Assembly: GCA_905215475.1 (NCBI GenBank)
Contig: CAJMPW010000001.1
Span: forward strand, 1 to 64,000
Direction of reading: 5' to 3'
Origin: CAG-103 sp905215475
Lineage (GTDB): Bacteria; Bacillota; Clostridia; Oscillospirales; Oscillospiraceae
Length of the DNA: 64,000 nt
Shown here: in pieces, positions 54,002 through 63,222 of the stretch
How positions within the stretch are numbered: position 1 is the first letter of the stretch
How the letters are laid out: each line of letters starts with the position of its first letter
Notes under the pieces: generated by a model
Databases searched by the model: none
The model's input: only the letters and a program-made list of their open reading frames with translations
What the model was told of the DNA's origin: nothing
Translations under genes and position numbers: made by a program

Positions 54002-55009
54002 TTACTTGATGGTCCACGCGGCCGGGATGAACAGCTCCGAGTAGACCTCCAGCGCGTAGCTGTCGGTCATGCCGGAGACATAGTCGCACACCGCGCGCTG
54101 TGCGCCCTCTTCGTCCGCGATGGACTGATAGACCGCGGGCAGCTCGTCGATGTGGCGGACGTAATACTCCCAGATGCTGCCGAGGATGTTTTGCACCTTG
54201 CGCTCCTCACCCTTGGCGATGGGGTTGTAGTACACGCCCTGATACATGAAGTCGGTGAACACGTCCACAGCCTCCTGCATCTCCGGCGACATTTTCAGCA
54301 CGCCGTCGCCGCTGTGGGCGATGATGTCCGTGAGGATGGAGTTGATGCGCACGCTGTTGCGCTCGCCCACGCGCTCACGCACGATGGCGGGCACGTCCTC
54401 CGGCTGCACGATGCCGCCGCGTATGGCGTCGTCAAGGTCGTGATTGATGTAGGCCACGCGGTCGGCCAGGCGCACGATGTCGGCCTCGAGCGTGCCGCGC
54501 GGCTGACCGGTCGTGTGGTTGAGGATGCCGATGCGCGTCTCGTTGCAGAGGTTCAGACCGCGTCCGTCGCGCTCGATGCGGTCGACGACGCGCAGACTCT
54601 GCTCGTAGTGGCGAAAGCCGGTGCCGGTGTAGATCGCGTTGAGCGCGCGCTCTCCGGCGTGACCGAAGGGCGTGTGGCCGAGGTCGTGCCCGAGGCTGAT
54701 GGCCTCGGTGAGATCCTCGTTGAGCTCGAGTGCGCGGGCGATCGTGCGCGCGAGACGCGCGACCTCGAGCGTGTGCGTCAGGCGCGTGCGGTAGTGGTCG
54801 CCCTCGGGGCGCAGAAACACCTGCGTCTTGTGCTTGAGGCGGCGGAACGATTTCGAGTGCGTGATGCGGTCGACGTCGCGCTGAAAGCACGTGCGCATCT
54901 CACACGGTGCCTCCGGTGTCGGACGCCCGGTGGACTGCACGCTCAGCAGGCCGTGCGGCCCGATGAGCAGCGCCTCGGCGGCCTCGCGTTTTTCTCTCGG
55001 ACAGAGCAC
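54002..55009 (-). CDS. dgt: dGTPase-like HD-domain triphosphohydrolase
   Basis: GTG 55009, 7 bp after GGAGGG, gives 335 residues. The HD metal site is complete: His in RLTHTLEV, His-Asp in SLGHDLGHTPFGHAGE, and a later Asp in RLADRVAYINHDLDDA. The opening RDVDRITHSKSFRRLKHKTQVF is the family signature. The family hydrolyses dGTP or other dNTPs to nucleoside and triphosphate. The Firmicute-length form is annotated as deoxyguanosinetriphosphate triphosphohydrolase-like, so dGTP preference is inferred. It lies upstream of dnaG on the same strand, as in several Clostridia. Confidence 0.92.
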   Translation of the reverse strand: MLCPREKREAAEALLIGPHGLLSVQSTGRPTPEAPCEMRTCFQRDVDRITHSKSFRRLKHKTQVFLRPEGDHYRTRLTHTLEVARLARTIARALELNEDLTEAISLGHDLGHTPFGHAGERALNAIYTGTGFRHYEQSLRVVDRIERDGRGLNLCNETRIGILNHTTGQPRGTLEADIVRLADRVAYINHDLDDAIRGGIVQPEDVPAIVRERVGERNSVRINSILTDIIAHSGDGVLKMSPEMQEAVDVFTDFMYQGVYYNPIAKGEERKVQNILGSIWEYYVRHIDELPAVYQSIADEEGAQRAVCDYVSGMTDSYALEVYSELFIPAAWTIK

Positions 55010-55129
55010 AGGGATCCCTCCGTTTCCACAAAAAAATCAGAAAATGCGGCCGGATCGCCTTGCGCCATTTCCGGCTGCAATACTCTTATACGACATTGCT
55101 GTGCATTTCCCTCTTTTTTTTGAAAAAAA

Positions 55130-55164
55130 GCAGAAAAATCGCCCTGCATCCGAATATGCAGGGC
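55130..55164 (-). terminator. Terminator of the P-type ATPase gene
   Basis: The stem GCCCTGCAT (55141-55149 with 55156-55164) is followed on the minus strand by GATTTTTCTGC. Confidence 0.85.
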
Positions 55165-55191
55165 GTATGTGCGTTTTTGTGCGCGGAGATC

Positions 55192-57639
55192 TCAGGCGGC
55201 CTTTGCGGTCTTGGCCGCGCGCCATGCCTCAAATCTTGCGCGCATATGGTCATTGAGGCGGCAGAATGCCTTCATCACCGGCCACGACAGCAGACCGAAC
55301 ACGATGAGGATGAGCGCGCTCTGCAGATCAAGCTTTTGCAGATTAAACAGCGTCGGGAAGCCGAAATATGCGATCACGAACAGGACTGCAAGCACGACGA
55401 TCATCGCCTTGCGGATGGTATTGTACGGCTGGCACGTGCGGTGCACCATCATGAGACCGACGATGCCCATGACGCCGGTGCAGATCGTGATCATGGCCGT
55501 ATCGTCGAGGTGGAAGGCGATGTAAAACAGCAGAATGCCCACGACCATTGCCAGATCCGTCATTGCGGCCGGCAGCGCGCGGAAGAGCACGTTGCGCAAA
55601 AATTTTCCCTTGACGAGGCTCTCGTTCGGCTCCATGGCCAGAATGAACGACGGGATGCCGATGGTCACGGCGCTCACGAGCGTGAGCTGCGCGGGGCTGA
55701 ACGGATACGGCAGCGTGGCAAAGAGCGTGAAAAACGCGAGAAAGAACGAGAAGATGTTCTTGACCAGATACAGCGACGCGCTGCGCTCGATGTTGTTGAT
55801 GACGCGGCGGCCCTCCGCCACGACCGACGGCATGGAGGCAAAGTTGGAGTCGAGCAGCACGATGTGCGACACCTGACACGCCACGTCGCTGCCGGAGGCC
55901 ATGGCGATCGAGCAGTCGGCCTCCTTGAGCGCGAGCACGTCGTTGACGCCGTCGCCCGTCATGGCCACGGTGTGCCCCTCGGCCTTGAGCGCCTGCACAA
56001 GGCTGCGCTTCTGCGCCGGGGTCACGCGGCCGAAGACCGTGTACTTGCCTGCCGCTTCGCGGATGGCTTCCTCGCTCGTGAGCGTGCGCGCGTCGACGAA
56101 GCGGTCGGCGTTTTCGATGCCGGCGCGCTTGGCCACCTCGGACACGGTGCGCGCATTGTCGCCGGAGATGACCTTCACGGCCACGCCCTGCGCGGCAAAG
56201 TAGCCGAAGGTCTCCGGCGCCTCGGCACGGATCTTGTTCGAGAGCAGGATCAGCGCGATCGGCAGCAGGCCGGCGTCCAGCGTCTCGTCCGAGAGCGCGC
56301 CGTCATACATACCCAGCAGCAGCACGCGGCAGCCCTTGGCGGAGTAGCCCTCGATCTGCTCCTGATAGGGGTTTTCCCGTCCGGCGAGCAGCACGTCCGG
56401 CGCGCCGAGCAGATACGTCTCCTCGTCGTGGAACGACACGCCGCCGTATTTTTTTGCCGACGAGAACGGCAGCGTCGCCGCCGCGTCCTGCGTCTTTTCG
56501 CCGGTGAAATAGCGCCGCAGCGCCGCCATGGTGTCGTTGTCCGCCTGCATGGCGTAGACGTAGTCGGCCATGATCATGCGGATGTCGTCGAGCGTGAAGC
56601 GGTCGTCGCACAGGGGACAGACGTCCTCAACGATCATCTTGTTTTCCGTCACGGTGCCGGTCTTGTCCACACACAGCGTGTCCACGCGCGCGAGCGTCTC
56701 GATGCAGCCGAGCTCGTGCACGAGGGTCTTGCGCTGCGCCAGACGCACCACGCCTGCCACGAGCGCAAGGCTCGTCAGCAGGTACAGTCCCTCGGGGATC
56801 ATGCCGATGATGGAGCCGACCGTGCTCGTCACGGCAATAGGCGCCGCACGGTCAAGCCACACGAACTCTTTGATGAACATCACCACGCCGAGCGGAATGA
56901 CGATCACGCCGATCCACTTGACGAGGTTTTGCAGCGCGCGCATCATCTCCGACTGCTGCGGCTTTTTGGCGCGCTTGGCCTCCAGCGTCAGGCGCGAGAC
57001 GTAGGAATCCGCGCCGACGTCGGTCAGCTGCGCGCGGCACATACCGCTGACGACGAAGCTGCCCGAGAGGAGCTTGTCGCCGGGATTTTTCCTGATCTCG
57101 TCCGACTCACCCGTGATGAGCGCCTCATTGACGTAGCAGCTCTCGGACGCGACCACGGCGTCGGCATAGATCTGGTTGCCGGCAGCAAAGATGACGATAT
57201 CGTCGCGCACGAGCAGCGCCGTGTCCACGGTCACGCGCTTGCCGTCGCGCACGGCGACGGCCTTTGGTGAGGCGAGGATGTTGAGCTTGTCGAGCGTTTT
57301 CTTCGAGCGCAGCTCCTGCACGATGCCGATGGCGGTGTTGACGATGATGACGCCCATGAACGTCAGGTTCAGCCACTGCTGCACCACGATCACGCACAGT
57401 GCCAGCAGGAAAAACAGCATGTTGAAGTAGGTGAAGATGTTGCTCAGGACGATCTGCTTGACCGTCTTGCCCGGCGGGTCAACGGGCGCATTCGTCCAGC
57501 CGGCGTCCGTGCGCTCGCGCACCTGCGCGCTCGTGAGCCCCTGTTCTGGGGCGGGGTGAACGACCGGAATGTCGCGCCGCGCCGGCGTTTCGGGCTCGGG
57601 CGCGCGTTTGTCTTTTATTTTTTCGATCAGGTTGGCCAA
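55192..57639 (-). CDS. Cation-translocating P-type ATPase (P2/CtpE-like)
   Basis: The 815-residue product has the actuator motif TGES (ITGESDE), the phosphorylation site DKTGTVTENKM, a hinge TGDGVNDVLALKEAD and about ten membrane segments. The membrane motif in helix 4 is IPEGLYLLTS. This form is shared with CtpE and pneumococcal CaxP-type pumps, which are linked to calcium. It lacks the CPC motif of copper pumps and any heavy-metal domain. Calcium or another light cation is the likely substrate, but this is inference. It is a single gene with a possible -10 (TATAAT, minus strand 57670-57675). Confidence 0.88.
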   Translation of the reverse strand: MANLIEKIKDKRAPEPETPARRDIPVVHPAPEQGLTSAQVRERTDAGWTNAPVDPPGKTVKQIVLSNIFTYFNMLFFLLALCVIVVQQWLNLTFMGVIIVNTAIGIVQELRSKKTLDKLNILASPKAVAVRDGKRVTVDTALLVRDDIVIFAAGNQIYADAVVASESCYVNEALITGESDEIRKNPGDKLLSGSFVVSGMCRAQLTDVGADSYVSRLTLEAKRAKKPQQSEMMRALQNLVKWIGVIVIPLGVVMFIKEFVWLDRAAPIAVTSTVGSIIGMIPEGLYLLTSLALVAGVVRLAQRKTLVHELGCIETLARVDTLCVDKTGTVTENKMIVEDVCPLCDDRFTLDDIRMIMADYVYAMQADNDTMAALRRYFTGEKTQDAAATLPFSSAKKYGGVSFHDEETYLLGAPDVLLAGRENPYQEQIEGYSAKGCRVLLLGMYDGALSDETLDAGLLPIALILLSNKIRAEAPETFGYFAAQGVAVKVISGDNARTVSEVAKRAGIENADRFVDARTLTSEEAIREAAGKYTVFGRVTPAQKRSLVQALKAEGHTVAMTGDGVNDVLALKEADCSIAMASGSDVACQVSHIVLLDSNFASMPSVVAEGRRVINNIERSASLYLVKNIFSFFLAFFTLFATLPYPFSPAQLTLVSAVTIGIPSFILAMEPNESLVKGKFLRNVLFRALPAAMTDLAMVVGILLFYIAFHLDDTAMITICTGVMGIVGLMMVHRTCQPYNTIRKAMIVVLAVLFVIAYFGFPTLFNLQKLDLQSALILIVFGLLSWPVMKAFCRLNDHMRARFEAWRAAKTAKAA

Positions 57640-57719
57640 GGCTCTGCCTCCAAAGTGAGTATACCGAGTATTATAGCGGCATTCGCTGCGAAAAAGAACA
57701 ACAGTTTGTGAATAATTGC

Positions 57720-58559
57720 TTAAAAATGGCGAAATTTTTCGGCACTCTGCACGGTGTGCAGCAGCAGCAACGCGGTCGTCACGCTGCCGACGCCGCCGGG
57801 AACGGGCGTGCAGGCGGCGACGGTCCCGGCGGCCTCGGCCGCCACGTCGCCGAGCAGCGTGCCGTCGGGCAGGGCGGTCACGCCTGCATCGAGCACGATC
57901 TGTCCCGGATGCACGCAGTCAGGCGTGATGAGCCCCGGTGCGCCCGCCGCGGCGAGCAGAATGTCCGCCTCGCGGCAGCGCGCGGCGAGGTCGGGCGTTT
58001 TCCGGTGGCAGAGCGTCACGGTCGCGTCCGCGCGCGTGAGCAGCAGCGCCGCCGGTCGTCCGATGACGAGACTGCGTCCGACGACGGTCACGCGCCGGCC
58101 CGCAGGGTCGAAGCCGTATGCGCGCAGCAGGTGCAGGCACGCCTCGGCCGTGCAGGGGGCAAAGCCCGCCGCGCCCGTCAGCAGTGCGCCGAGCGATGCG
58201 GTCGTCATGCCGTCGACATCCTTGCGTGGGTCGAGCGCGTCGAGCAGGTGATGTGCACGCAGCGCCTTCGGCAGCGGCCGCAGCAGCAGCACACCGTGCA
58301 CGGTGTCGTCCGCGCTCAGGGTGCGCAGCGTGCCGGTCAGGGCATCCGCCGTGCAGTCTGCCGGCAGATCGACCGGGCGCACGGTCACACCGCACCCGTC
58401 CGCCGAGCGCGCGATGCTGCGCAGATAGGCGCGGTCATCCGGCTGCGCACCCACGGACACCGCCGCAAGACACGGCTGCGTGCCGAGCGCGGCTGCCTTT
58501 TCGCGCACCTGCGCATAGATCTCCTTTGCGACCGGCGCACCGGTCAGACGTTTTGCCAT
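57720..58559 (-). CDS. folD: FolD-type methylenetetrahydrofolate dehydrogenase, catalytic Lys and Gln missing
   Basis: The 279-residue protein has the FolD fold: the substrate domain with PLP..DPRKDVDG, and the NAD(P) domain with VVGRSLVIGRPAALLL and a closing TPVPGGVGSVTTALLL. The YxxxK motif essential for cyclohydrolase chemistry reads AYLRSIAR, so Lys (E. coli Lys54) is Ile49. The Gln of the usual QLPLP (E. coli Gln98) is Leu93. The Asp of DVDG is kept. It may therefore be only a dehydrogenase or use another mechanism. It starts 3 bp after a cyclodeaminase-family gene whose product could do the cyclohydrolase step. Confidence 0.9.
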   Translation of the reverse strand: MAKRLTGAPVAKEIYAQVREKAAALGTQPCLAAVSVGAQPDDRAYLRSIARSADGCGVTVRPVDLPADCTADALTGTLRTLSADDTVHGVLLLRPLPKALRAHHLLDALDPRKDVDGMTTASLGALLTGAAGFAPCTAEACLHLLRAYGFDPAGRRVTVVGRSLVIGRPAALLLTRADATVTLCHRKTPDLAARCREADILLAAAGAPGLITPDCVHPGQIVLDAGVTALPDGTLLGDVAAEAAGTVAACTPVPGGVGSVTTALLLLHTVQSAEKFRHF

Positions 58560-58562
58560 CGT

Positions 58563-59177
58563 TCAGCCCTCCCCGCGCAGTGCGGCAAACACCGCGTCCG
58601 CGGTCTGTGCGCAGCTTTGCACCACGGTCGCGCGCAGATGCTCGGCGCGCGCCTCCGTCGCGGCGCGATCGTCCGGCGCGAGCAGACCGGTGTTGACGAA
58701 CACGTTCATGGCCGCAGCCTCCGCCGCGGCGCGGCACAAAGCGGCGGCACAGCCGACGTCCGAGCGCAGGAGGGGACTTGCCGTCTCGAGCGCTGCGGTC
58801 AGCAGCAGCGCGGTCTGTGCGCAGTGCTCCAGCATTGCCAGCGGCGCGAGACAGGCCGTCTGCGCGGCGGCAGCGAGCTTCACTGCGCGGTCGGGGTCGG
58901 TCTTGGGGATGGCATAGGCCTTTTGCAGCGGCAAAAAGCCCGCTGCGTCCGCCTCAATGAGCGCGAGCAGCGTCGTGCGCTGCGTCTCACAGGCGTCGAT
59001 GAGCGAGCGCAGCGCGTCACTGCGCTCGGCATAGCGGGGATTTGCCGCCGTGACGTTTGCGGCCATCGCGGTCAGGCTTGCGGCCAGTGCCCCGGTGAGC
59101 GCGGCAGCGCCTCCGCCGCCCGGTGCGGGCTGCACGGAGGCAAGCTGTGCGGTGAAATCGGAAAGGGTCAGATCCAT
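58563..59177 (-). CDS. Cyclodeaminase/cyclohydrolase family protein (FTCD_C)
   Basis: ATG 59177 with AGGAGG upstream gives 204 residues. The glycine-rich opening PAPGGGGAAALTGALAASL and the all-helical body with ADAAGFLPLQKAYAIPK identify the formimidotetrahydrofolate cyclodeaminase family. Members either release ammonia from 5-formimino-THF or, as FchA, hydrolyse methenyl-THF to formyl-THF. The direct link to a FolD with altered active-site residues makes the second role attractive. No histidine-degradation genes are nearby to support the first. Confidence 0.88.
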   Translation of the reverse strand: MDLTLSDFTAQLASVQPAPGGGGAAALTGALAASLTAMAANVTAANPRYAERSDALRSLIDACETQRTTLLALIEADAAGFLPLQKAYAIPKTDPDRAVKLAAAAQTACLAPLAMLEHCAQTALLLTAALETASPLLRSDVGCAAALCRAAAEAAAMNVFVNTGLLAPDDRAATEARAEHLRATVVQSCAQTADAVFAALRGEG

Positions 59178-59221
59178 ATCAAAATACCTCCTGATCGGGG
59201 TGAAAGATCCCGCTGCGCCGC

Positions 59222-59860
59222 TCACAGACCGGCGTCTGCAAGGGGGACGGCACGCTCCGTCTCACCGACGGGGCGCACGGCGCTGCGGCCGGCTGTCAGG
59301 TCGCGCACCTGCACGGCGAAGGCTTCGCCGGCTTCTTCCGGCAGCAGGGCGCAGACCGTCACATCGGCGGCATACTGTGTCTCCTGCACGACGCCGCCGA
59401 GCGCGGCGACGGCCGCGCGCACCGGCTCGTAGAGCGCGTAGGGCGTGCTGACCTCGCACGCGAGCCAGCGGCGCACCACGGAGATCCCGGCGTCTGCGAG
59501 CGCATCGGCAGCGGCGGCGGTATATGCCCGCAGCAGACCGCCCGTGCCGAGCAGGACGCCGCCGAAATAGCGCGTGACGACGCAGACGGCATTCGTCACG
59601 CCCGCACGGCGAAACACCTCCAGCATCGGGATGCCGGCCGTGCCCTGCGGCTCGCCGTCGTCGGAGTAGCGCTCCGTGCCGTCGCGCAGCAGGTAGCACC
59701 AGCAGTTGTGCCGCGCGTCGTAGTACTGCTTTTTGCAGGCGGCGATGATCTCGCGCGCCTCGTCCTCGGAGTTTACCGGCTGCACGAGACCGAGAAAGCG
59801 CGAGCGCTTTTCCACGTATTCCGACGCGCCGTTGCCTGTGGGGATGCGATAGCTGTCCAT
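59222..59860 (-). CDS. YigZ/IMPACT-family protein
   Basis: ATG 59860 after GGAGGGC gives 212 residues. The N-terminal UPF0029 domain has EKRSRFLGLVQPV, SDDGEPQGTAGIPMLEVF and VVTRYFGGVLLGTGGLLRAY, all highly conserved. A C-terminal ferredoxin-like domain follows. The eukaryotic IMPACT relative regulates translation via GCN1. The bacterial function is unknown, possibly nucleic-acid or ribosome linked. It begins 2 bp after hflX ends, so it is in that operon. Confidence 0.9.
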   Translation of the reverse strand: MDSYRIPTGNGASEYVEKRSRFLGLVQPVNSEDEAREIIAACKKQYYDARHNCWCYLLRDGTERYSDDGEPQGTAGIPMLEVFRRAGVTNAVCVVTRYFGGVLLGTGGLLRAYTAAAADALADAGISVVRRWLACEVSTPYALYEPVRAAVAALGGVVQETQYAADVTVCALLPEEAGEAFAVQVRDLTAGRSAVRPVGETERAVPLADAGL

Positions 59861-59862
59861 TC

Positions 59863-61143
59863 TCAGCCCTCCTCGCTCTGGATGACGAACGGCTCGAGCC
59901 GCGGCCACTGCTCCGGGTGGATGATCACCTCGAGCGCGATGCCGTCGTCGCGGTAGTCGGTGTGCAGCACGGCGCAGTCGCGGTGCAGCGTCTCGAGCAG
60001 CGCGCCCTGCGCATACGGCAGCAGCAGCGTCACATGGTGGTCGGCGCGGCCGAGGATCGCGCGCACGCGCTCGGTCAGCTCGTTCGTGCCCTCGCCGCTG
60101 CGCGCGGAGATGCACACGACGTCCTCGCCGTGCGGCAGGATGCCAAGATAGGCGTCGCACTTATTGAACACGCGGATGCACGGCGTATGCGCCGCGCCGA
60201 GCTGGTCGATGAGCCGGTCGACGACGTCGGCCTGCGTCTCCCACTCGGGGTTGGAGAGGTCGATCACGTGCAGGAGCACGTCGGCATACGTCAGCTCCTC
60301 GAGCGTGGCCTTGAACGCCTCGACCAGATGCGTCGGCAGCTTGCGGATGAAGCCGACCGTGTCCGAGAGCAGCACCTCCTGCGCGGCGTCGACGCGCCAG
60401 CGGCGGGTGGTCGTGTCGAGCGTGTCGAACAGGCGGTCGTTGGCCTGAATGTCCGACCCCGTCAGGCAGTTGAGCAGGGTGGACTTTCCGGCGTTCGTAT
60501 AGCCGACCAGCGCGACGACGGGCATGGCGTTTTTCTCACGGCGGCGGCGCTGGGTGCGGCGCACCTTGCGCACGTCCTCAAGCTCTTGCTGCAGCTTCTG
60601 GATCTTGCGGCGGATGTGGCGGCGGTCGGTCTCGAGCTGCGTCTCGCCGGGACCGCGCGTGCCGATCGGCGATGAGCCGCCGGACGCCGTCTGGCGCACG
60701 AGGTGCGTCCACATACCGGTCAGGCGCGGCAGCAGGTACTGGTACTGCGCCAGCTCCACCTGCAGCTGACCCTCGCGCGTCTGGGCGCGCTGGGCAAAGA
60801 TGTCGAGGATCAGGCCCGAGCGGTCAAGCACGCGCACGCCGAGCTCCTCCTCGAGCACGCGCATCTGTGACGGGGAGAGCTCGTTGTCAAACACTGCGAG
60901 GTCGCAGTCATTGGCGAGGATCAGCTCCCGCAGCTCCGCCACCTTGCCCTCACCGAGGAAGGTGCGCGGGTCGGGTGTGGGCTTGCTTTGCAGCAGCGTT
61001 GCCACAGGCTGTCCGCCGGCTGTCTCTACGAGCGCGGCAAGCTCGGCGAGAGAAACCTCCGTCGAGCGCTCGCGCTCCTCCATGCACGCCGCGGCGAGAC
61101 CGGCCAGCGCGGCGCGTTCGATTTTCTGTTCGGTAGATTGCAT
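59863..61143 (-). CDS. hflX: Ribosome-associated GTPase HflX
   Basis: ATG 61143, 8 bp after AAGGA, gives 426 residues; an in-frame ATG five codons earlier is possible. The N-terminal HflX domain contains DPRTFLGEGKVAEL and the Gly-rich GSSPIGTRGPGETQLETDRR. The GTPase domain has G1 GYTNAGKSTL, G3 DTVGFIRKLPTHLVEAF and G4 NKCD. HflX splits stalled or heat-damaged ribosomes. It lies between an EamA transporter gene and yigZ on one strand. Confidence 0.96.
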   Translation of the reverse strand: MQSTEQKIERAALAGLAAACMEERERSTEVSLAELAALVETAGGQPVATLLQSKPTPDPRTFLGEGKVAELRELILANDCDLAVFDNELSPSQMRVLEEELGVRVLDRSGLILDIFAQRAQTREGQLQVELAQYQYLLPRLTGMWTHLVRQTASGGSSPIGTRGPGETQLETDRRHIRRKIQKLQQELEDVRKVRRTQRRRREKNAMPVVALVGYTNAGKSTLLNCLTGSDIQANDRLFDTLDTTTRRWRVDAAQEVLLSDTVGFIRKLPTHLVEAFKATLEELTYADVLLHVIDLSNPEWETQADVVDRLIDQLGAAHTPCIRVFNKCDAYLGILPHGEDVVCISARSGEGTNELTERVRAILGRADHHVTLLLPYAQGALLETLHRDCAVLHTDYRDDGIALEVIIHPEQWPRLEPFVIQSEEG

Positions 61144-61188
61144 AGGGGTCATCCTTCTGATGTGAAAATATTTTGTGTCAGGCTGCAC

Positions 61189-62127
61189 TCATGCCGGGGA
61201 CAGCGGCTCGCCGCCCGTGATGGGCAGCACCGGCGCGGCGAAGCGCTGCGCGCCCCAGATGCCGACAAGGATGGCGGCCGAGGCCACGGCGCTGATCCAG
61301 CCGAACGGCTCGTGCAAAATGAGCACACCGGTGAGCACGGACACGACGGTCGAGAGATTGGTGAGCACTGCGGCGCGCGCAACGGGCAGCACCTCGAGCG
61401 CGCGGTTGAGCGCGAGGTAGGACAGCACCGAGGCCACCACGCTCAAAAACAGGATCGCCAGCACGAACGGCGCGTGCGTCATGGGCTGCACGACGGCGCT
61501 CAGATCGTGCCGGTGCTCGAGCAGCGACAGCACGCCGAAGGATACCGCGCCCATCAGGAACGTGACATATGTGCGCTCAAAGGCCGAAAAGCTGTCGGAG
61601 CAGGCGCGGCAGGCGACCATATAGCCCGCACCGGCAAAGACCGTGCCGAGCAGGATGAGAAAGCCGGGCACGCTGCCCGAACCGATGCCGGAGGCGTAGA
61701 CAGCCAGCACGATCACGCCCGCGACGGACAGCACCGAAAACAGCACCTGCCGCCGCGTGGCCTTTTCATGCAGAAACACCGCCCCGTAGATGAGCGAGCA
61801 CAGCGGGATGAGCGCGATCATGACGCCGGAAAACGACGTGCTCGTGAGCTTGAGACCGTACTGCTCACAGGGGAAGTAGATCACGGGCTCAAACAGTCCC
61901 GCCAGCAGCACCGGCCGGAGATCGCGTCCGTGCAGGTGTACATGAAAGCGCCCCGTCAGACACAGCAGATTCATCAGCACGAATGCCAGCGCGAAGCGCC
62001 AGAACAGCAGCACGAACGGCGTGCCGTAATTCTGCGCGACGCGCGAGGCGAGAAACGTAAAGCCCCAGATGAAGTATGTGAACGCGGCGAGCCAGAACGC
62101 GGCCGTCGGCGAGGGGGTGCGGTGCAT
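61189..62127 (-). CDS. EamA/DMT-superfamily transporter
   Basis: The 312-residue protein has ten hydrophobic segments in two EamA repeats (AFTYFIWGFTFLASRVA at the start, ALNRALEVLPVARAAVLTNLSTVVSVLTG in the second, split around conserved Pro/Ala). Members export amino acids, nucleosides or other metabolites. The substrate is unknown. Its ATG at 62127 lies 5 bp after the stop of the ComEC-like gene, so they are cotranscribed. Confidence 0.88.
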   Translation of the reverse strand: MHRTPSPTAAFWLAAFTYFIWGFTFLASRVAQNYGTPFVLLFWRFALAFVLMNLLCLTGRFHVHLHGRDLRPVLLAGLFEPVIYFPCEQYGLKLTSTSFSGVMIALIPLCSLIYGAVFLHEKATRRQVLFSVLSVAGVIVLAVYASGIGSGSVPGFLILLGTVFAGAGYMVACRACSDSFSAFERTYVTFLMGAVSFGVLSLLEHRHDLSAVVQPMTHAPFVLAILFLSVVASVLSYLALNRALEVLPVARAAVLTNLSTVVSVLTGVLILHEPFGWISAVASAAILVGIWGAQRFAAPVLPITGGEPLSPA

Positions 62128-62132
62128 GGGCG

Positions 62133-63044
62133 TTATCCTTCTTTCTCGGTGGTAAAGGTGAGGTTCGTGCCGTCGGAGCGGCAGACGACCGTGCCGTTGA
62201 GATCCGTGCGGTAGACGGTCACGTCCGCGTCGCGCAGACGGCTGAGCGTGTCATCGTGCGGGTGGCCGTATTCGTTTCCGGCGCCGCAGCTGATGACGGC
62301 ATAGCGCGGCTGCGCCTCATACAGCAGGCGATAGCCCGTGGAGGTGCGGCTGCCGTGGTGACCGGCCTTGATGACGTCACAGCGGACGTTTTCACCCGCG
62401 TCGAGCACATCCGTCTCACTCTGGTATTCGGCATCGCCCGTGAAGAGGAAGGCGTTGCTGCCGTAATCCACGCGCAGGATGAGGCTCTGGTCATTGACGT
62501 CGCGGTAGTGCTTTTGCGGGCCGAGCACGGTCACGGTCGCGCTGCCGAGGGCGAAGGTGTCGCCGACGCCCGGCACGGTGATGGTGAGATTCGCCGTCTC
62601 CGCCGCGCGCATGACGCGCTGGAACGCGCCGTTGCTGCTCGAGGTGACGGAGCTGTAGAGCGTGTGCACCGGGAAGGCCGCAATGACGGCCTTCATGCCG
62701 CCGCAGTGGTCGGCGTGCGCGTGCGTGCACACGAGGTAGTCGATGCTTTTGACGCCCTGCTGCTTGAGGTAGGTCGTGATATGGTTTGCCTGCTCGCCGA
62801 TGCCGGCGTCGATGAGCATGGTCTGCCCATCGCACTGCAGCAGTGTGCAGTCGCCCTGTCCGACGTCGAGATACGTCACGGTCAGGCCGCTGCCGGGCAT
62901 GGGTGTGGCGGCGGCATCGGGGGCGTTTCCTCTGTCGCGGCCGGCGCCGAACCACATGGAAAGCCCCGCGATGACGAGCGCGAGCAGGATGGTGATCAGA
63001 TGGTTTTGGGCCTGCGAGCTGCGGCCGCGTTTCGGTTGGGACAT
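62133..63044 (-). CDS. ComEC/Rec2-like metallo-beta-lactamase-fold hydrolase, membrane anchored
   Basis: The start is ATG 63044 (AGGAG nine bases upstream; ATG 63053 is too close), giving 303 residues. An N-terminal membrane helix (LITILLALVIAGLSMWF) leads to a metallo-beta-lactamase fold: TYLDVGQGDCTLL, the metal motif HAHADHCGG, FTGDAE and KAGHHGS. This matches the extracellular nuclease-like domain of ComEC, found here without the DNA channel. Similar stand-alone proteins are widespread in Firmicutes. A DNA-degrading role is possible but unproven. Confidence 0.88.
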   Translation of the reverse strand: MSQPKRGRSSQAQNHLITILLALVIAGLSMWFGAGRDRGNAPDAAATPMPGSGLTVTYLDVGQGDCTLLQCDGQTMLIDAGIGEQANHITTYLKQQGVKSIDYLVCTHAHADHCGGMKAVIAAFPVHTLYSSVTSSSNGAFQRVMRAAETANLTITVPGVGDTFALGSATVTVLGPQKHYRDVNDQSLILRVDYGSNAFLFTGDAEYQSETDVLDAGENVRCDVIKAGHHGSRTSTGYRLLYEAQPRYAVISCGAGNEYGHPHDDTLSRLRDADVTVYRTDLNGTVVCRSDGTNLTFTTEKEG

Positions 63045-63112
63045 GGGGCACATCTCCTGTAAAAAGCGTGCGGGGCGTATTCCCCCGCCAGAGCGTGAAA
63101 GACGAAAAACGC

Positions 63113-63141
63113 AAAAAAGTCTGTGTAAGTAATACACAGAC
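63113..63141 (-). terminator. Terminator of the ATP synthase operon
   Basis: The stem GTCTGTGTA / TACACAGAC (63119-63127 and 63133-63141) is followed on the minus strand by six T. A second GC-rich stem at 63171-63206 (CCCCGCGGC/GCCGCGGGG) lies between it and the atpC stop. Confidence 0.92.
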
Positions 63142-63222
63142 ATTCTCTCATATCGCAGCCCAAAATGCAACCCCGCGGCAGCCCGGATGCGGGGGCGGCC
63201 GCGGGGATTTTCAGACCTTTTT

